Shown here in pieces: positions 1-5,757 of a stretch of DNA of 7,931 nucleotides. Each line of letters begins with the position of its first letter. The first letter of the stretch is position 1. This DNA is from an uncultured Candidatus Melainabacteria bacterium (GTDB taxonomy: Bacteria; Cyanobacteriota; Vampirovibrionia; Gastranaerophilales; Gastranaerophilaceae): positions 1 through 7,931 of the forward strand of contig CAKVIM010000034.1 of the NCBI GenBank assembly GCA_934754775.1, read 5' to 3'. Under the pieces are notes generated by a model, which worked only from the letters and a program-made list of their open reading frames with translations, was not told where the DNA came from and made no database searches. Both the position numbers and the translations under genes were made by a program.

Positions 1-720
1 GTCCTGTTGTGTGAGATTTTTGATATGCTTAACACTGCCGCCTACCATTTCGTCAGCAGGATTTTTTATATCAAAAAGAGTTCTAACGGTTTGGTCCAGA
101 GCGACTGTCTTTGGATTATCAAGAATCATGTTGATTTCTGAGCAAACCGGCTTTTTCTCTTTTTCAATCATCTTTTTTGAAAGCTCTAAATCTTCAGTCA
201 TTGCAGCAATAATCTTAATCTGGGTTTCTAAATCCTTATCATCAAGCATGGGGGAAGAATTTACATAATCAGTAATAGCATAATTAGTGCTTGCGTTTGC
301 CCAACCGCCAAGCTCGTCGATTTTCTTAAAAGAATCACCAACTTCAAGTTTTTCATGTCCATTTTCGCCATTAGTTCCGTTAAACGCCATATGTTCAAGA
401 AAATGGCTGATACCTTTGATGTCATTGGTTTCGTTCATTGAGCCAACGTTTACATAGTTTTTGACAACAGCAGGTGAACCTTGCATTGGTACAATAGAAA
501 CTCTATGCCCGTTTGCAAGTTTGTATGAATAAAGTTTCAGCCCATTCGGCAAAGTTTCACATCCAAGCTTAGAATATTTTTGCGGAGTATTTATTCTAAA
601 ATCCGGCACAACATTACTTAACTCCGCTTGCTGTGAATAAGTGGTTTGAGGCTTTTTCTGCGAAGTTTCAGTCTTACCTCTGAAATATATATTACCTATG
701 CTACAAACTTTCATAACCAT
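1..720 (-). CDS. M16 family zinc metallopeptidase (insulinase/pitrilysin-like), N-terminal part, cut by window edge
   Basis: I read an open frame of 240 codons from ATG at 720 to the window edge, with no stop. It carries the inverted zinc motif HFLEH (residues 106-110): His106 and His110 are metal ligands and Glu109 is the catalytic base. The third ligand is Glu195 in PVCSEI, with the family's second acidic residue seven positions earlier (Glu188). The conserved LGGWANAST segment (138-146) and the KNPADEMVGGSVKHIKNLT region (219-237) also fit the active M16 half-domain. M16 enzymes degrade peptides or process targeting sequences. No signal peptide or membrane segment is visible, so a cytoplasmic place is likely, although the first 55 residues precede the catalytic domain and look disordered. 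ATG codons at 720 and 714 are both possible starts. Neither has a Shine-Dalgarno. The remaining C-terminal domain(s) lie outside the window. Family assignment is firm; substrate is unknown. Confidence 0.9.
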   Translation of the reverse strand, partial: MVMKVCSIGNIYFRGKTETSQKKPQTTYSQQAELSNVVPDFRINTPQKYSKLGCETLPNGLKLYSYKLANGHRVSIVPMQGSPAVVKNYVNVGSMNETNDIKGISHFLEHMAFNGTNGENGHEKLEVGDSFKKIDELGGWANASTNYAITDYVNSSPMLDDKDLETQIKIIAAMTEDLELSKKMIEKEKKPVCSEINMILDNPKTVALDQTVRTLFDIKNPADEMVGGSVKHIKNLTQQD

Positions 721-755
721 ATTATATATAAAACCAAATCTGTTCAAAAATTGCG
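715..755 (-). promoter_or_regulatory. candidate promoter of the M16 peptidase, possibly giving a leaderless mRNA
   Basis: Read on the minus strand, a perfect TATAAT (721-726) directly precedes ATG-GTT-ATG. A TTTGAA/TTGAAC-like -35 lies 15-16 bases upstream. Transcription would start about seven bases after the -10, which is at or next to the second ATG (714). No ribosome binding site is present. Both points fit a leaderless message, but AT-rich DNA yields such boxes by chance. Confidence 0.35.
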
Positions 756-775
756 TTATTGTTAAGTTATTTGAC

Positions 776-811
776 AAAAAAGGGCGGCTCCCATAGGAGC
801 CGCCCTTTTTT
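776..811 (-). terminator. rho-independent terminator of speD
   Basis: A perfect 10-bp GC-rich stem (GGGCGGCTCC, 782-791, pairing with 796-805) closes a 4-base CATA loop. It is flanked by six A on the left and six T on the right, so it could work in both directions. It sits just after the speD stop and before the M16 gene, both on the minus strand. The expected job is to end speD transcription. Confidence 0.93.
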
Positions 812-821
812 ATAAAATCTA

Positions 822-1280
822 TTAATCTTCGTATTGCTCTGCAATTTCGAACGGTTGTTCAGAAAGTTTCAAAGTTTCTCTATCGATGATACCTCTTTTT
901 AGTTCAGTAAATGAAGCTTTTTTAGAGTTAAATTTCTTTTTTAAGAATTCGTAAGCGACTTTAGGGTCACATTTTGTACCGCAAGTGAACAAATCAACTG
1001 CTGCATAACCCAATTCAGGCCAAGTATGAATAGCTAAGTGGCTTTCAGAAATAATAACTACACCGCTTACACCGTATGGATTGAACATATGAAAGCACTT
1101 TTGAACGATTGTAGCACCGCATTCAAGAGCTGCGTCTATCATGTACTTTTCTACTTTATCATTATTATTAAGAATGTTTGGATCACATTCAAAAAATTCT
1201 GCAAGAACGTGTTGTCCTAAGTTTACTTTGTCCAAGTTTTGCTTTTCCAGCTCTTCTAATGATGATGAAACAATTGTCAA
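822..1280 (-). CDS. speD: S-adenosylmethionine decarboxylase proenzyme (SpeD, prokaryotic class 1B type)
   Basis: SpeD decarboxylates S-adenosylmethionine to supply the aminopropyl group for spermidine. The chain self-cleaves and turns a serine into the pyruvoyl cofactor. The frame has the hallmark ISESHLAIHTWPELGYAAVD followed by LFTCG. Cleavage is expected between Glu and Ser of SESH. The Ser, His and Cys of the active site have the same spacing as Ser63, His68 and Cys83 of the Thermotoga maritima enzyme. LGQHVLAEFFECD and GATIVQKCFHMFNPYGVSG also match that family. I choose TTG at 1280-1278 because a perfect AAAGGAGG (1289-1296) lies 8 bases upstream, giving 152 residues with active Ser80, His85 and Cys100. 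The same frame is open to another TTG at 1313 (163 residues), which lacks a comparable site. No speE spermidine synthase is in the window. Function is secure; the start is likely but not certain. Confidence 0.95.
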   Translation of the reverse strand: MTIVSSSLEELEKQNLDKVNLGQHVLAEFFECDPNILNNNDKVEKYMIDAALECGATIVQKCFHMFNPYGVSGVVIISESHLAIHTWPELGYAAVDLFTCGTKCDPKVAYEFLKKKFNSKKASFTELKRGIIDRETLKLSEQPFEIAEQYED

Positions 1281-1296
1281 TTCATGTGCCTCCTTT
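1277..1296 (-). promoter_or_regulatory. speD ribosome binding site overlapped by a two-codon ORF
   Basis: On the minus strand AAAGGAGG (1289-1296) is followed by CAC and then ATG AAT TGA (1285-1277). That is a Met-Asn-stop ORF, out of frame with speD. The in-frame speD TTG (1280-1278) sits inside this ORF, 8 bases from the Shine-Dalgarno. The ATG is only 3 bases from it, which is poor spacing, so TTG is favoured as the start. Whether the mini-ORF is translated is unknown. Confidence 0.6.
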
Positions 1297-1341
1297 GCAA
1301 CCGGTGTCGACAAACACCAATCAAAATTTTTACTTTCATTT

Positions 1342-1354
1342 ATATATTACTATA
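1342..1354 (-). promoter_or_regulatory. weak candidate -10 for speD
   Basis: TATAGT (1349-1354, minus strand) matches five of six consensus bases and would give a leader of about 60 bases before the TTG start. No convincing -35 sits at 16-18 bases; the nearest, TTGTAC, is only 14 away. The divergent region 1314-1550 is very AT-rich and holds no gene I can support. Confidence 0.25.
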
Positions 1355-1446
1355 AAAACAAAAAATTTGTACAATTTACACTTTATATTTAATGTATTAA
1401 GAAATTGTTACAAAAAAGTAGATTGATATACCTGCACAATAAATTT

Positions 1447-1495
1447 TAATATCTTTACATTGATATTAAGATTATGTAAGGAAATCCTAATATCA
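1447..1495. repeat. three copies of heptamer TAATATC upstream of the HEAT/rnhA promoter
   Basis: TAATATC occurs at 1447-1453 and 1488-1494 in direct orientation, and inverted (GATATTA) at 1462-1468. The last two extend to a perfect 8-bp inverted repeat, TGATATTA (1461-1468) with TAATATCA (1488-1495). The rightmost copy overlaps the expected -35 region of the plus-strand promoter. This could be an operator, or chance in AT-rich DNA. Confidence 0.4.
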
Positions 1496-1508
1496 TAAAA
1501 ATTTAGTC

Positions 1509-1514
1509 TATAAT
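1509..1514 (+). promoter_or_regulatory. -10 box for the HEAT protein/rnhA operon
   Basis: A perfect TATAAT lies 36 bases before the ATG at 1551, leaving a leader of about 30 bases with a good Shine-Dalgarno (AAAGGAG, 1538-1544). No good -35 is present at 17 bases (CCTAAT). Transcription may therefore depend on an activator or be modest. Confidence 0.55.
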
Positions 1515-1550
1515 AATAATGCAAAGAGAAATTAAATAAAGGAGAAAGAT

Positions 1551-1832
1551 ATGCAATCAGTAGAAGAAATTCTAGGCAAATTAGAAACAGCAGACAACAC
1601 AACAAAAAATAAAATTGAAAATATATTAGTTGATCAAGGTAAAGCAGTTGTTCCTGAATTGGTTAATCAACTTCAGGTTGTACGTGGCGTTAAACGTGGT
1701 GTTGTAGCTATGACATTGATTAGAATTGGCGAAGCTTCTGTTGAATATCTTAAGAAAGCTGCAAGCAATAATAAAGATTTTGAATGGGTTGCTAAATACC
1801 TTATTTCTGAAATCAAAGGTGTTGCAGCATAA
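1551..1832 (+). CDS. small HEAT-repeat-like alpha-helical protein, function unknown
   Basis: This is a 93-residue, lysine-rich protein made entirely of predicted helices. Residues 1-28 form one helix. GKAVVPELVNQLQVVRGVKR (30-49), GVVAMTLIRIGEASVEYLKK (50-69) and a last helix around 74-92 look like two to three HEAT-type helical pairs. The sequence VVPELVNQL followed by a hinge and AMTLIRIGEASVEYL is the usual HEAT pattern of paired helices with conserved hydrophobics. HEAT proteins are protein-binding scaffolds and no catalytic residues are seen. The start is set by AAAGGAG six bases before ATG. The stop TAA is followed with no gap by the GTG of rnhA, so the two genes are almost surely co-transcribed and translationally coupled. 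A partner role with RNase HI is only inference. It could equally be a lineage-specific protein that shares a promoter. Confidence 0.8.
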   Translation: MQSVEEILGKLETADNTTKNKIENILVDQGKAVVPELVNQLQVVRGVKRGVVAMTLIRIGEASVEYLKKAASNNKDFEWVAKYLISEIKGVAA

Positions 1833-2306
1833 GTGAAAACTAAAGTAAACATTTACACCGACGGAGCATGCAGTGGTAATCCTGGACCGGGAGGATTCGG
1901 GACTATTCTTGTACATATTGATGCTGACGGCGTTAAACACGAGAAAGAGCTTTCTTGCGGTTTTAAGTGTGTAACAAACAATCAAATGGAACTATTGGCT
2001 GTAATTACCGGACTTGAAGCCCTCAAAAAACCGTGCGAAGTTACACTATATTCTGATAGCAAATACGTAGTCGATGCTTTTAATAACAAGTGGATTGACG
2101 GCTGGATAAAAAAGGGCTGGAAAACAGCAGGTAAGACTCCGGTAAAGAATGTTGATTTGTGGCAGCGTCTTTTAAAAGCCAAAGAAATCCATGATGTTGA
2201 ATTCGTTTGGGTAAAAGGGCACGCAGGACACGAATACAACGAACGCTGTGACACACTTGCAGTAAATGCTTATAAACAAGATTCAGAAAAATTAAAAGAA
2301 TTGTAA
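1833..2306 (+). CDS. rnhA: ribonuclease HI
   Basis: RNase HI cuts the RNA strand of RNA-DNA hybrids using two metal ions. It removes R-loops and primer remnants in the cytoplasm. The 157-residue product has the full DEDD active site: Asp10 in [14 protein letters not shown], Glu53 in NNQMELLAV, Asp75 in LYSDSKYVV and Asp140 in NERCDTLA. The catalytic-loop His130 lies in VKGHAGH. Residues 87-110 ([10 protein letters not shown] and PVKNVDLW) form the basic handle found in Escherichia coli-type enzymes. Length matches the family (about 155). GTG at 1833 directly follows the upstream TAA and is needed to include the first strand. No strong Shine-Dalgarno is present, only AAAGG 13 bases away, so reinitiation by ribosomes ending the HEAT gene is likely. 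All catalytic residues are intact. The 90 bases after the stop show no clear terminator. Confidence 0.97.
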   Translation: MKTKVNIYTDGACSGNPGPGGFGTILVHIDADGVKHEKELSCGFKCVTNNQMELLAVITGLEALKKPCEVTLYSDSKYVVDAFNNKWIDGWIKKGWKTAGKTPVKNVDLWQRLLKAKEIHDVEFVWVKGHAGHEYNERCDTLAVNAYKQDSEKLKEL

Positions 2307-2396
2307 ACTTTTGTAACGATAATTTTAACGGCTGAAATCACATCTTTTTTAAATACTTTATATATATGTAAGATTTAAAAAGTAAGGTGAACGAAA

Positions 2397-2840
2397 ATGG
2401 CTATTGCAAATTTATCAGAAACATTAGCAACATTAAAACTAAGACGTAACTCATTAAACCTTGAGATTACAAATCTTCAATCAAGAAAGTCAGACGCTGC
2501 TTATGCTCAAGCTGATGAGCAATCTTTGAAATGTTTGCAAGAAAAAGAACAACGTTCATATTTTAAATCTCTTTATGAAGCAGATCAAAAAGACGGCGGT
2601 GCTCATAAATATGATGATTACAAAGATTATACAGAAATCCCTGATTTTGAAGAAGAAATCAATAAAATTACAGCTCAATATCAAGATAAATTGTCTGAGT
2701 TAACAGCTTGGGAAACAGAGATTGATGCACAAATCACAACAGATAGTGCTGAATTAGAAGAAGTAAACGCTTATCTTGAATCTTATAAATCAATGTTAAC
2801 AAGCAACATTCAAGAAGACTTCGATTACAAATTAAGCTAG
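2397..2840 (+). CDS. coiled-coil protein of unknown function
   Basis: This 147-residue acidic protein is rich in Glu, Gln, Lys and Leu. Residues 5-60 (including LATLKLRRNSLNLEITNLQS) and 83-135 (EFEEEINKIT-like start, DKLSELTAWETEIDAQITTD) carry heptad-like leucine and isoleucine spacing. This predicts two long helices in an antiparallel hairpin, joined by a Tyr/Asp-rich linker (about 64-82, YDDYKDYTEIPDF). There is no signal peptide, membrane segment or enzyme motif. The start has AAGGTG seven bases upstream. A weak AT-rich -10-like stretch (2359-2366) may give its own transcription, since it lies 90 bases after rnhA. Its stop overlaps the end of the convergent permease gene. The pattern resembles small coiled-coil proteins such as secretion or structural accessory proteins, but I do not recognise a named family. 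Confidence 0.75.
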   Translation: MAIANLSETLATLKLRRNSLNLEITNLQSRKSDAAYAQADEQSLKCLQEKEQRSYFKSLYEADQKDGGAHKYDDYKDYTEIPDFEEEINKITAQYQDKLSELTAWETEIDAQITTDSAELEEVNAYLESYKSMLTSNIQEDFDYKLS

Positions 2841-4148
2841 TAACCAGATACCTAATAGAGCAAATAATATTAGAGCAATATTATAATGTAAAAATGTCGG
2901 AATACAGGTATCAAAGATGTGGTTGTGTTGCCCGTCAGCATTTAAACCGGCAGTTGGTCCCAAAGTTGTATCAGAAGCAGGCGAGCCGGCGTCACCCAAA
3001 GCGGCTGCAGCAGCCAGTAATACTATTATTTGTTGGGTATTGAAGCCAAGATGTGTACAAACAGGTATAAACAATACTGCGAGTATTGGAATTGTGCCAA
3101 ATGATGTTCCAATTCCTATTGTTATAAACAAGCCTATAATAAGTATTATAGCTGAAGTTAATAAAACATTTGAAGGTAAGTACGGAATAATTGCACTAAC
3201 TAATGCATTTATAGCCCCTGTTTCCTTCAAAACTGCAGCAAATCCTGCTGCTACAAGCATAACAAAAGCTATATATCCCATTAAGTAGACTCCTTCGTTC
3301 ATCATATGATCCATCTTATCTTGAGGAATAACTCCGAAAGAGAAGATTATACCTAAACCGACAAGTGCTCCAAGAGGAAGAGATTGAGTTAAAAGTTGAA
3401 CTAAAAATGTCGCAACTGCCGCAAAAATAACAATCCAGTGTTTTTTCTTAAATTTGGCATCATTAGCAAAAACATTTGCGATTTGTCTATCTTCGTATTT
3501 GCGAGGTTTTCTATATGTTATAAATACGGCTATAAGTAGCCCTGCTATCATTCCTAAGCCAAGTACAAATGTTGATTTCCAGATTTCGCTTCTCAAAACA
3601 TTAACTCCATTTTGCACCATATTGTCTGCAATAAGATTTTGGAAAATCAAACCAAAACCCGCAGGAATTGCAATATATGGCATTTTTAAGCCAAATGCCA
3701 GAACGCAGGCAACAGCTCTTCTATCGAGCTTCATTTTATTCATAATCTTTAATAATGGTGGAATTATTATTGGTATGAATGCAATATGGATAGGAACAAT
3801 GTTCTGCGAAGCCATAGCTATAAGAGTCAAAATAGAAAGCAGAACTAGCTTCTTACCGTTAACAACATTGGCTATTTTACCTGAAATTACGTCAGTAAAG
3901 CCAGAATGGGCCATGGTAGCTGCAAAAGCACCCAAGAGAATATAACTTAAAGCGGTTTCTGAGTTTCCGCCCATACCGGAAATAAATACATTCATTACTT
4001 TATTGATATTCATTCCGGAAAGCAAACCCGCTGTAATAGTTGATATAATAATAGCGAGCAACACATTAATTTTTCTAATACACAAAACGCACAGCAAAAC
4101 TACTGATATTAATGCAGGATTTAAGCATAAGTTTAAAATATTTTCCAT
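2832..4148 (-). CDS. Na+/H+ antiporter family permease (YuiF-like, possible amino acid transporter)
   Basis: This is a 438-residue integral membrane protein with about 11-12 hydrophobic segments over its whole length. The N-terminal part (ISVVLLCVLCIRKINVLLAI, then MGGNSETALSYILLGAFAA) and the C-terminal signature (GTSFGTIPILAVLF, AAAAALGDAGSPASDTTLGP, TAGLNADGQHNHIFDT) are typical of the Na+/H+ antiporter superfamily branch that includes Bacillus subtilis YuiF. YuiF-like members have been proposed to carry amino acids rather than act as pure sodium pumps, so the substrate here is open. Charged loops such as YRKPRKYEDRQ (about residues 212-222) divide the two halves, and length matches full-size family members. 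ATG lies two bases after the stop of the RWYD gene and has no Shine-Dalgarno, so translation is probably coupled. The gene ends convergently with a 9-bp overlap into the coiled-coil gene. It appears intact. Confidence 0.88.
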   Translation of the reverse strand: MENILNLCLNPALISVVLLCVLCIRKINVLLAIIISTITAGLLSGMNINKVMNVFISGMGGNSETALSYILLGAFAATMAHSGFTDVISGKIANVVNGKKLVLLSILTLIAMASQNIVPIHIAFIPIIIPPLLKIMNKMKLDRRAVACVLAFGLKMPYIAIPAGFGLIFQNLIADNMVQNGVNVLRSEIWKSTFVLGLGMIAGLLIAVFITYRKPRKYEDRQIANVFANDAKFKKKHWIVIFAAVATFLVQLLTQSLPLGALVGLGIIFSFGVIPQDKMDHMMNEGVYLMGYIAFVMLVAAGFAAVLKETGAINALVSAIIPYLPSNVLLTSAIILIIGLFITIGIGTSFGTIPILAVLFIPVCTHLGFNTQQIIVLLAAAAALGDAGSPASDTTLGPTAGLNADGQHNHIFDTCIPTFLHYNIALILFALLGIWLLA

Positions 4149-4150
4149 AA

Positions 4151-4456
4151 CTAGTGATGTGTTTCAGCTTCTTGAAGCAGATTGATAATTTCTAGTGCGA
4201 CTTCTTTTTGCACTTCAGCCGGCAAAGATTTAAGATACTCAAATGCTTCTGCTATTTTTTGGTCCGTATCATACCAACGTCTAAGTACATAAGTGAACGC
4301 ATCCGTTAAAATGTTTTCTGAAAAATCAAGCCCGTTTTCTTTAGATCTTTGCACTATCAAGTCTGCACAATCATATTGTGTCATTATACTTGCGTTACGC
4401 ATTAAACTTACTGCTAAGCTGACTGTGGGATCTAAATCGTACCAACGTTTATACAT
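4151..4456 (-). CDS. small RWYD-repeat protein, function unknown
   Basis: This 101-residue soluble protein is all helical by eye. It contains an internal duplication. KRWYDLDPTVSLAVSLM (residues 3-19) and RRWYDTDQKIAEAFEYL (59-75) share R-W-Y-D-x-D followed by an amphipathic helix. Between them is a Cys/Asp-containing helix and NGLDFSENILTDAFTYVL. It ends with KSLPAEVQKEVALEIINLLQ and a His-His tail. No signal peptide or catalytic motif is seen. The start is supported by AAGAAGG six bases upstream. A promoter may lie in the 42-bp gap before it, and the permease follows after two bases. I do not recognise a named family. The two RWYD units suggest an ancient tandem duplication of a helical hairpin, perhaps for protein binding. 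Its place before a permease and after DUF167 does not fix a role. Confidence 0.8.
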   Translation of the reverse strand: MYKRWYDLDPTVSLAVSLMRNASIMTQYDCADLIVQRSKENGLDFSENILTDAFTYVLRRWYDTDQKIAEAFEYLKSLPAEVQKEVALEIINLLQEAETHH

Positions 4457-4478
4457 ACAAAACCTTCTTTATTCATTT

Positions 4479-4510
4479 ATTATAGTATATTTTTTCAACT
4501 ATTTTGTCAA
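4479..4510 (-). promoter_or_regulatory. candidate internal promoter for the RWYD-permease pair
   Basis: On the minus strand a perfect TTGACA (4505-4510) lies within the last codons of the DUF167 gene. Possible -10 boxes are TACTAT at 17 bases, TATACT at 15 bases or TATAAT (4479-4484) at 20 bases. The last is a perfect box but too far for a standard spacer. A leader of about 20 bases with AAGAAGG would follow. Confidence 0.45.
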
Positions 4511-4786
4511 ATTTGAAATTATAAAATTTCGTTTTTCTTCATCTGTTACTTTAAAAAAGACCGTCTTTTCTTTTGAAGTGTCACCTTTTACGATTTCAAT
4601 GCTTGTCTTTGGAACTTTGAATGTTTTTGATAAAAACTCTACCAAAGCTTTGTTTGCCTTATTTTCAATCGGTTGAGCGGTAACTTTTACTTTAATAAAC
4701 TCGTCTTCTATTATAATATCGTTCTTAGAAGAGTTTGGAACTATTTTTAACCTGACAACGAGTCCTTTATCTGTTGCTTTTATCAT
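4499..4786 (-). CDS. DUF167 / YggU family (UPF0235) protein
   Basis: This 95-residue protein is the usual length for the DUF167 fold. The start LVVRLKIVPNSSKNDII and the core IKVKVTAQPIENKANKALVE (residues 31-50) match the family signature V-K-V-x-A-x-P-x-x-x-K-A-N-x-A-L. VPKTSIEIVKGDTSKEKTVF (58-77) also fits, with the G-x-x-S-x-x-K turn. Family members are small conserved alpha/beta proteins of unknown biochemical role, found in bacteria, archaea and eukaryotes. The ATG overlaps the TGA of the methyltransferase gene (ATGA), so the two genes are translated together. Nothing is missing. Family call is firm and the function is unknown. Confidence 0.92.
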   Translation of the reverse strand: MIKATDKGLVVRLKIVPNSSKNDIIIEDEFIKVKVTAQPIENKANKALVEFLSKTFKVPKTSIEIVKGDTSKEKTVFFKVTDEEKRNFIISNLTK

Positions 4787-5658
4787 ACTTTTTGGAATAC
4801 CATTACATATTCGTGTTTAAAGATATAAAAACCGCCGGCCAACGCTCTGTATCGCCAAAGATTGGCAGTTTTACCTTTTGCTCTTTCATTGCCCTGCATA
4901 TCTTTAATAATAATCGCCTTTGTAATAAAACCAAGTTTATTCATTCTTGCCATACATTCAAATCCTAGAGGGATGTGTTGCGAGTTCGCATACTTATCAC
5001 CAATGATTAAGCAAGCAAATCTGCCTTTTTCGAGCAAATCATAACCGTTTTTCGCAACTTTTTCGAACAAATCATAAAATTCTTCGGTTGTCGCACAGTT
5101 AGAAAGGTCCTCTTTTTTATCAGAAAATTTGATAATATCATCATAAGGCGGGTGTAGCATCAATAATTGAGCTTGTTTGCGTCCCATAATATCAAGTCTG
5201 GTTTGAACTTTTTCTTTAGCCAGTTCGCTAGTTGAATCAGCACAAATGATATTAACGTCTGTTACTAACTGTTTCGGTGTAAACTTTTCTGATACAGATT
5301 CTGCAAGCTCGTCTTTTAATTCAACCCCGATACATCTTCTGCCCATATTAATCGCTTCAATGCCGGACGTGCCTGAGCCAAAAAACAAATCAAGAACAAT
5401 ATCATTTTTCTTGGTAAATCTTTCGTAAATCTGCTGTGCAATTTGCGGAATATAGTTTCCGTGATATTCGTTCGAATGTCCGCCCTCTTTTAATCGAGTC
5501 GGAAATTCCCACAAAGTATCGGTTTTAACGTGCTCATAGTTACGCCATTGCTTTAAATTAATATCACTATAAGACGTTGTCTTTATTGCACTATCATCAA
5601 CAACTTTTAAGTTGTTCTGTTTAACTGCCTTTTTTTCTTTTAAATTCGATTTAGCCAT
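4783..5658 (-). CDS. SAM-dependent DNA (N4-cytosine/N6-adenine) methyltransferase-like protein with HPPY motif
   Basis: The likely start is ATG at 5658, four bases after GGAG within AGGGAGAG, giving 291 residues. An in-frame ATG at 5679 adds seven residues but has no Shine-Dalgarno. In 291-residue numbering the order is as follows. YHGNYIPQIAQQIYERF lies at about 65-81. SAM motif I is VLDLFFGSGTSGIEA (88-102). The acidic cofactor-binding residue is in IGVEL (Glu113). Motif III-like CADS is near 141. Catalytic motif IV is LHPPYD (168-173). IIGDKYANSQHIPLGF is near 218-233, and the C-terminal HEYVMVFQK is typical of amino-methyltransferases. The SAM motif precedes the catalytic motif, unlike beta-class enzymes. 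The usual D/N/S-PPY is HPPY here. The N-terminus is Lys-rich and probably disordered. No restriction enzyme is next to it, so it is probably an orphan methylase. Target base and site cannot be read. An RNA substrate is not excluded. It leads the operon into DUF167. Confidence 0.85.
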   Translation of the reverse strand: MAKSNLKEKKAVKQNNLKVVDDSAIKTTSYSDINLKQWRNYEHVKTDTLWEFPTRLKEGGHSNEYHGNYIPQIAQQIYERFTKKNDIVLDLFFGSGTSGIEAINMGRRCIGVELKDELAESVSEKFTPKQLVTDVNIICADSTSELAKEKVQTRLDIMGRKQAQLLMLHPPYDDIIKFSDKKEDLSNCATTEEFYDLFEKVAKNGYDLLEKGRFACLIIGDKYANSQHIPLGFECMARMNKLGFITKAIIIKDMQGNERAKGKTANLWRYRALAGGFYIFKHEYVMVFQKV

Positions 5659-5694
5659 ATCTCTCCCTATGTAATACATATAGTTTAAAGTATA
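5656..5694 (-). promoter_or_regulatory. candidate promoter and ribosome binding site of the methyltransferase operon
   Basis: On the minus strand TATACT (about 5689-5694) is a five-of-six -10 box. It would start transcription near 5680, just before the upstream ATG. AGGGAGAG then precedes ATG 5658. This layout favours the inner ATG as the start. The -35 is weak. Confidence 0.35.
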
Positions 5695-5724
5695 AATTCA
5701 AATTTGTAATCACATAAATAGAGG

Positions 5725-5755
5725 ATAAAAAACCGGAGTTTAAAACTCCGGTTTT
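5725..5755 (-). terminator. rho-independent terminator of the Cys-rich protein gene
   Basis: A 12-bp stem (AAAACCGGAGTT, 5729-5740, with 5744-5755) closes a 3-base loop. On the minus strand it is followed by a T-rich run. It starts three bases after the stop codon of the gene at 5758-6075 and separates it from the methyltransferase operon. Confidence 0.88.
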
Positions 5756-5757
5756 AG

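Noticed and set aside
11..268. Plus-strand open frame of 85 codons at the left edge
   Set aside because: It is antisense to the M16 peptidase, whose zinc ligands and conserved blocks support the minus strand.
771..776. TTGACA on the plus strand considered as a -35 box
   Set aside because: It abuts the speD terminator hairpin and no plus-strand gene follows.
1408..1605. Minus-strand hydrophobic open frame of 65 codons in the divergent region
   Set aside because: It overlaps the plus-strand promoter and start of the HEAT gene, has no clear Shine-Dalgarno, and its hydrophobic look comes from AT-rich codons.
1626..1985. Minus-strand open frame of 119 codons opposite the HEAT gene and rnhA
   Set aside because: It lies fully opposite two supported genes, has no family features and no ribosome site; it is a shadow frame.
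2917..3945. Two plus-strand open frames opposite the permease (2917-3288 and 3454-3945)
   Set aside because: Both are antisense to a well-supported membrane protein and their composition reflects its codons.
4293..4676. Plus-strand open frame of 127 codons
   Set aside because: It is opposite the RWYD and DUF167 genes and has no recognisable domain.
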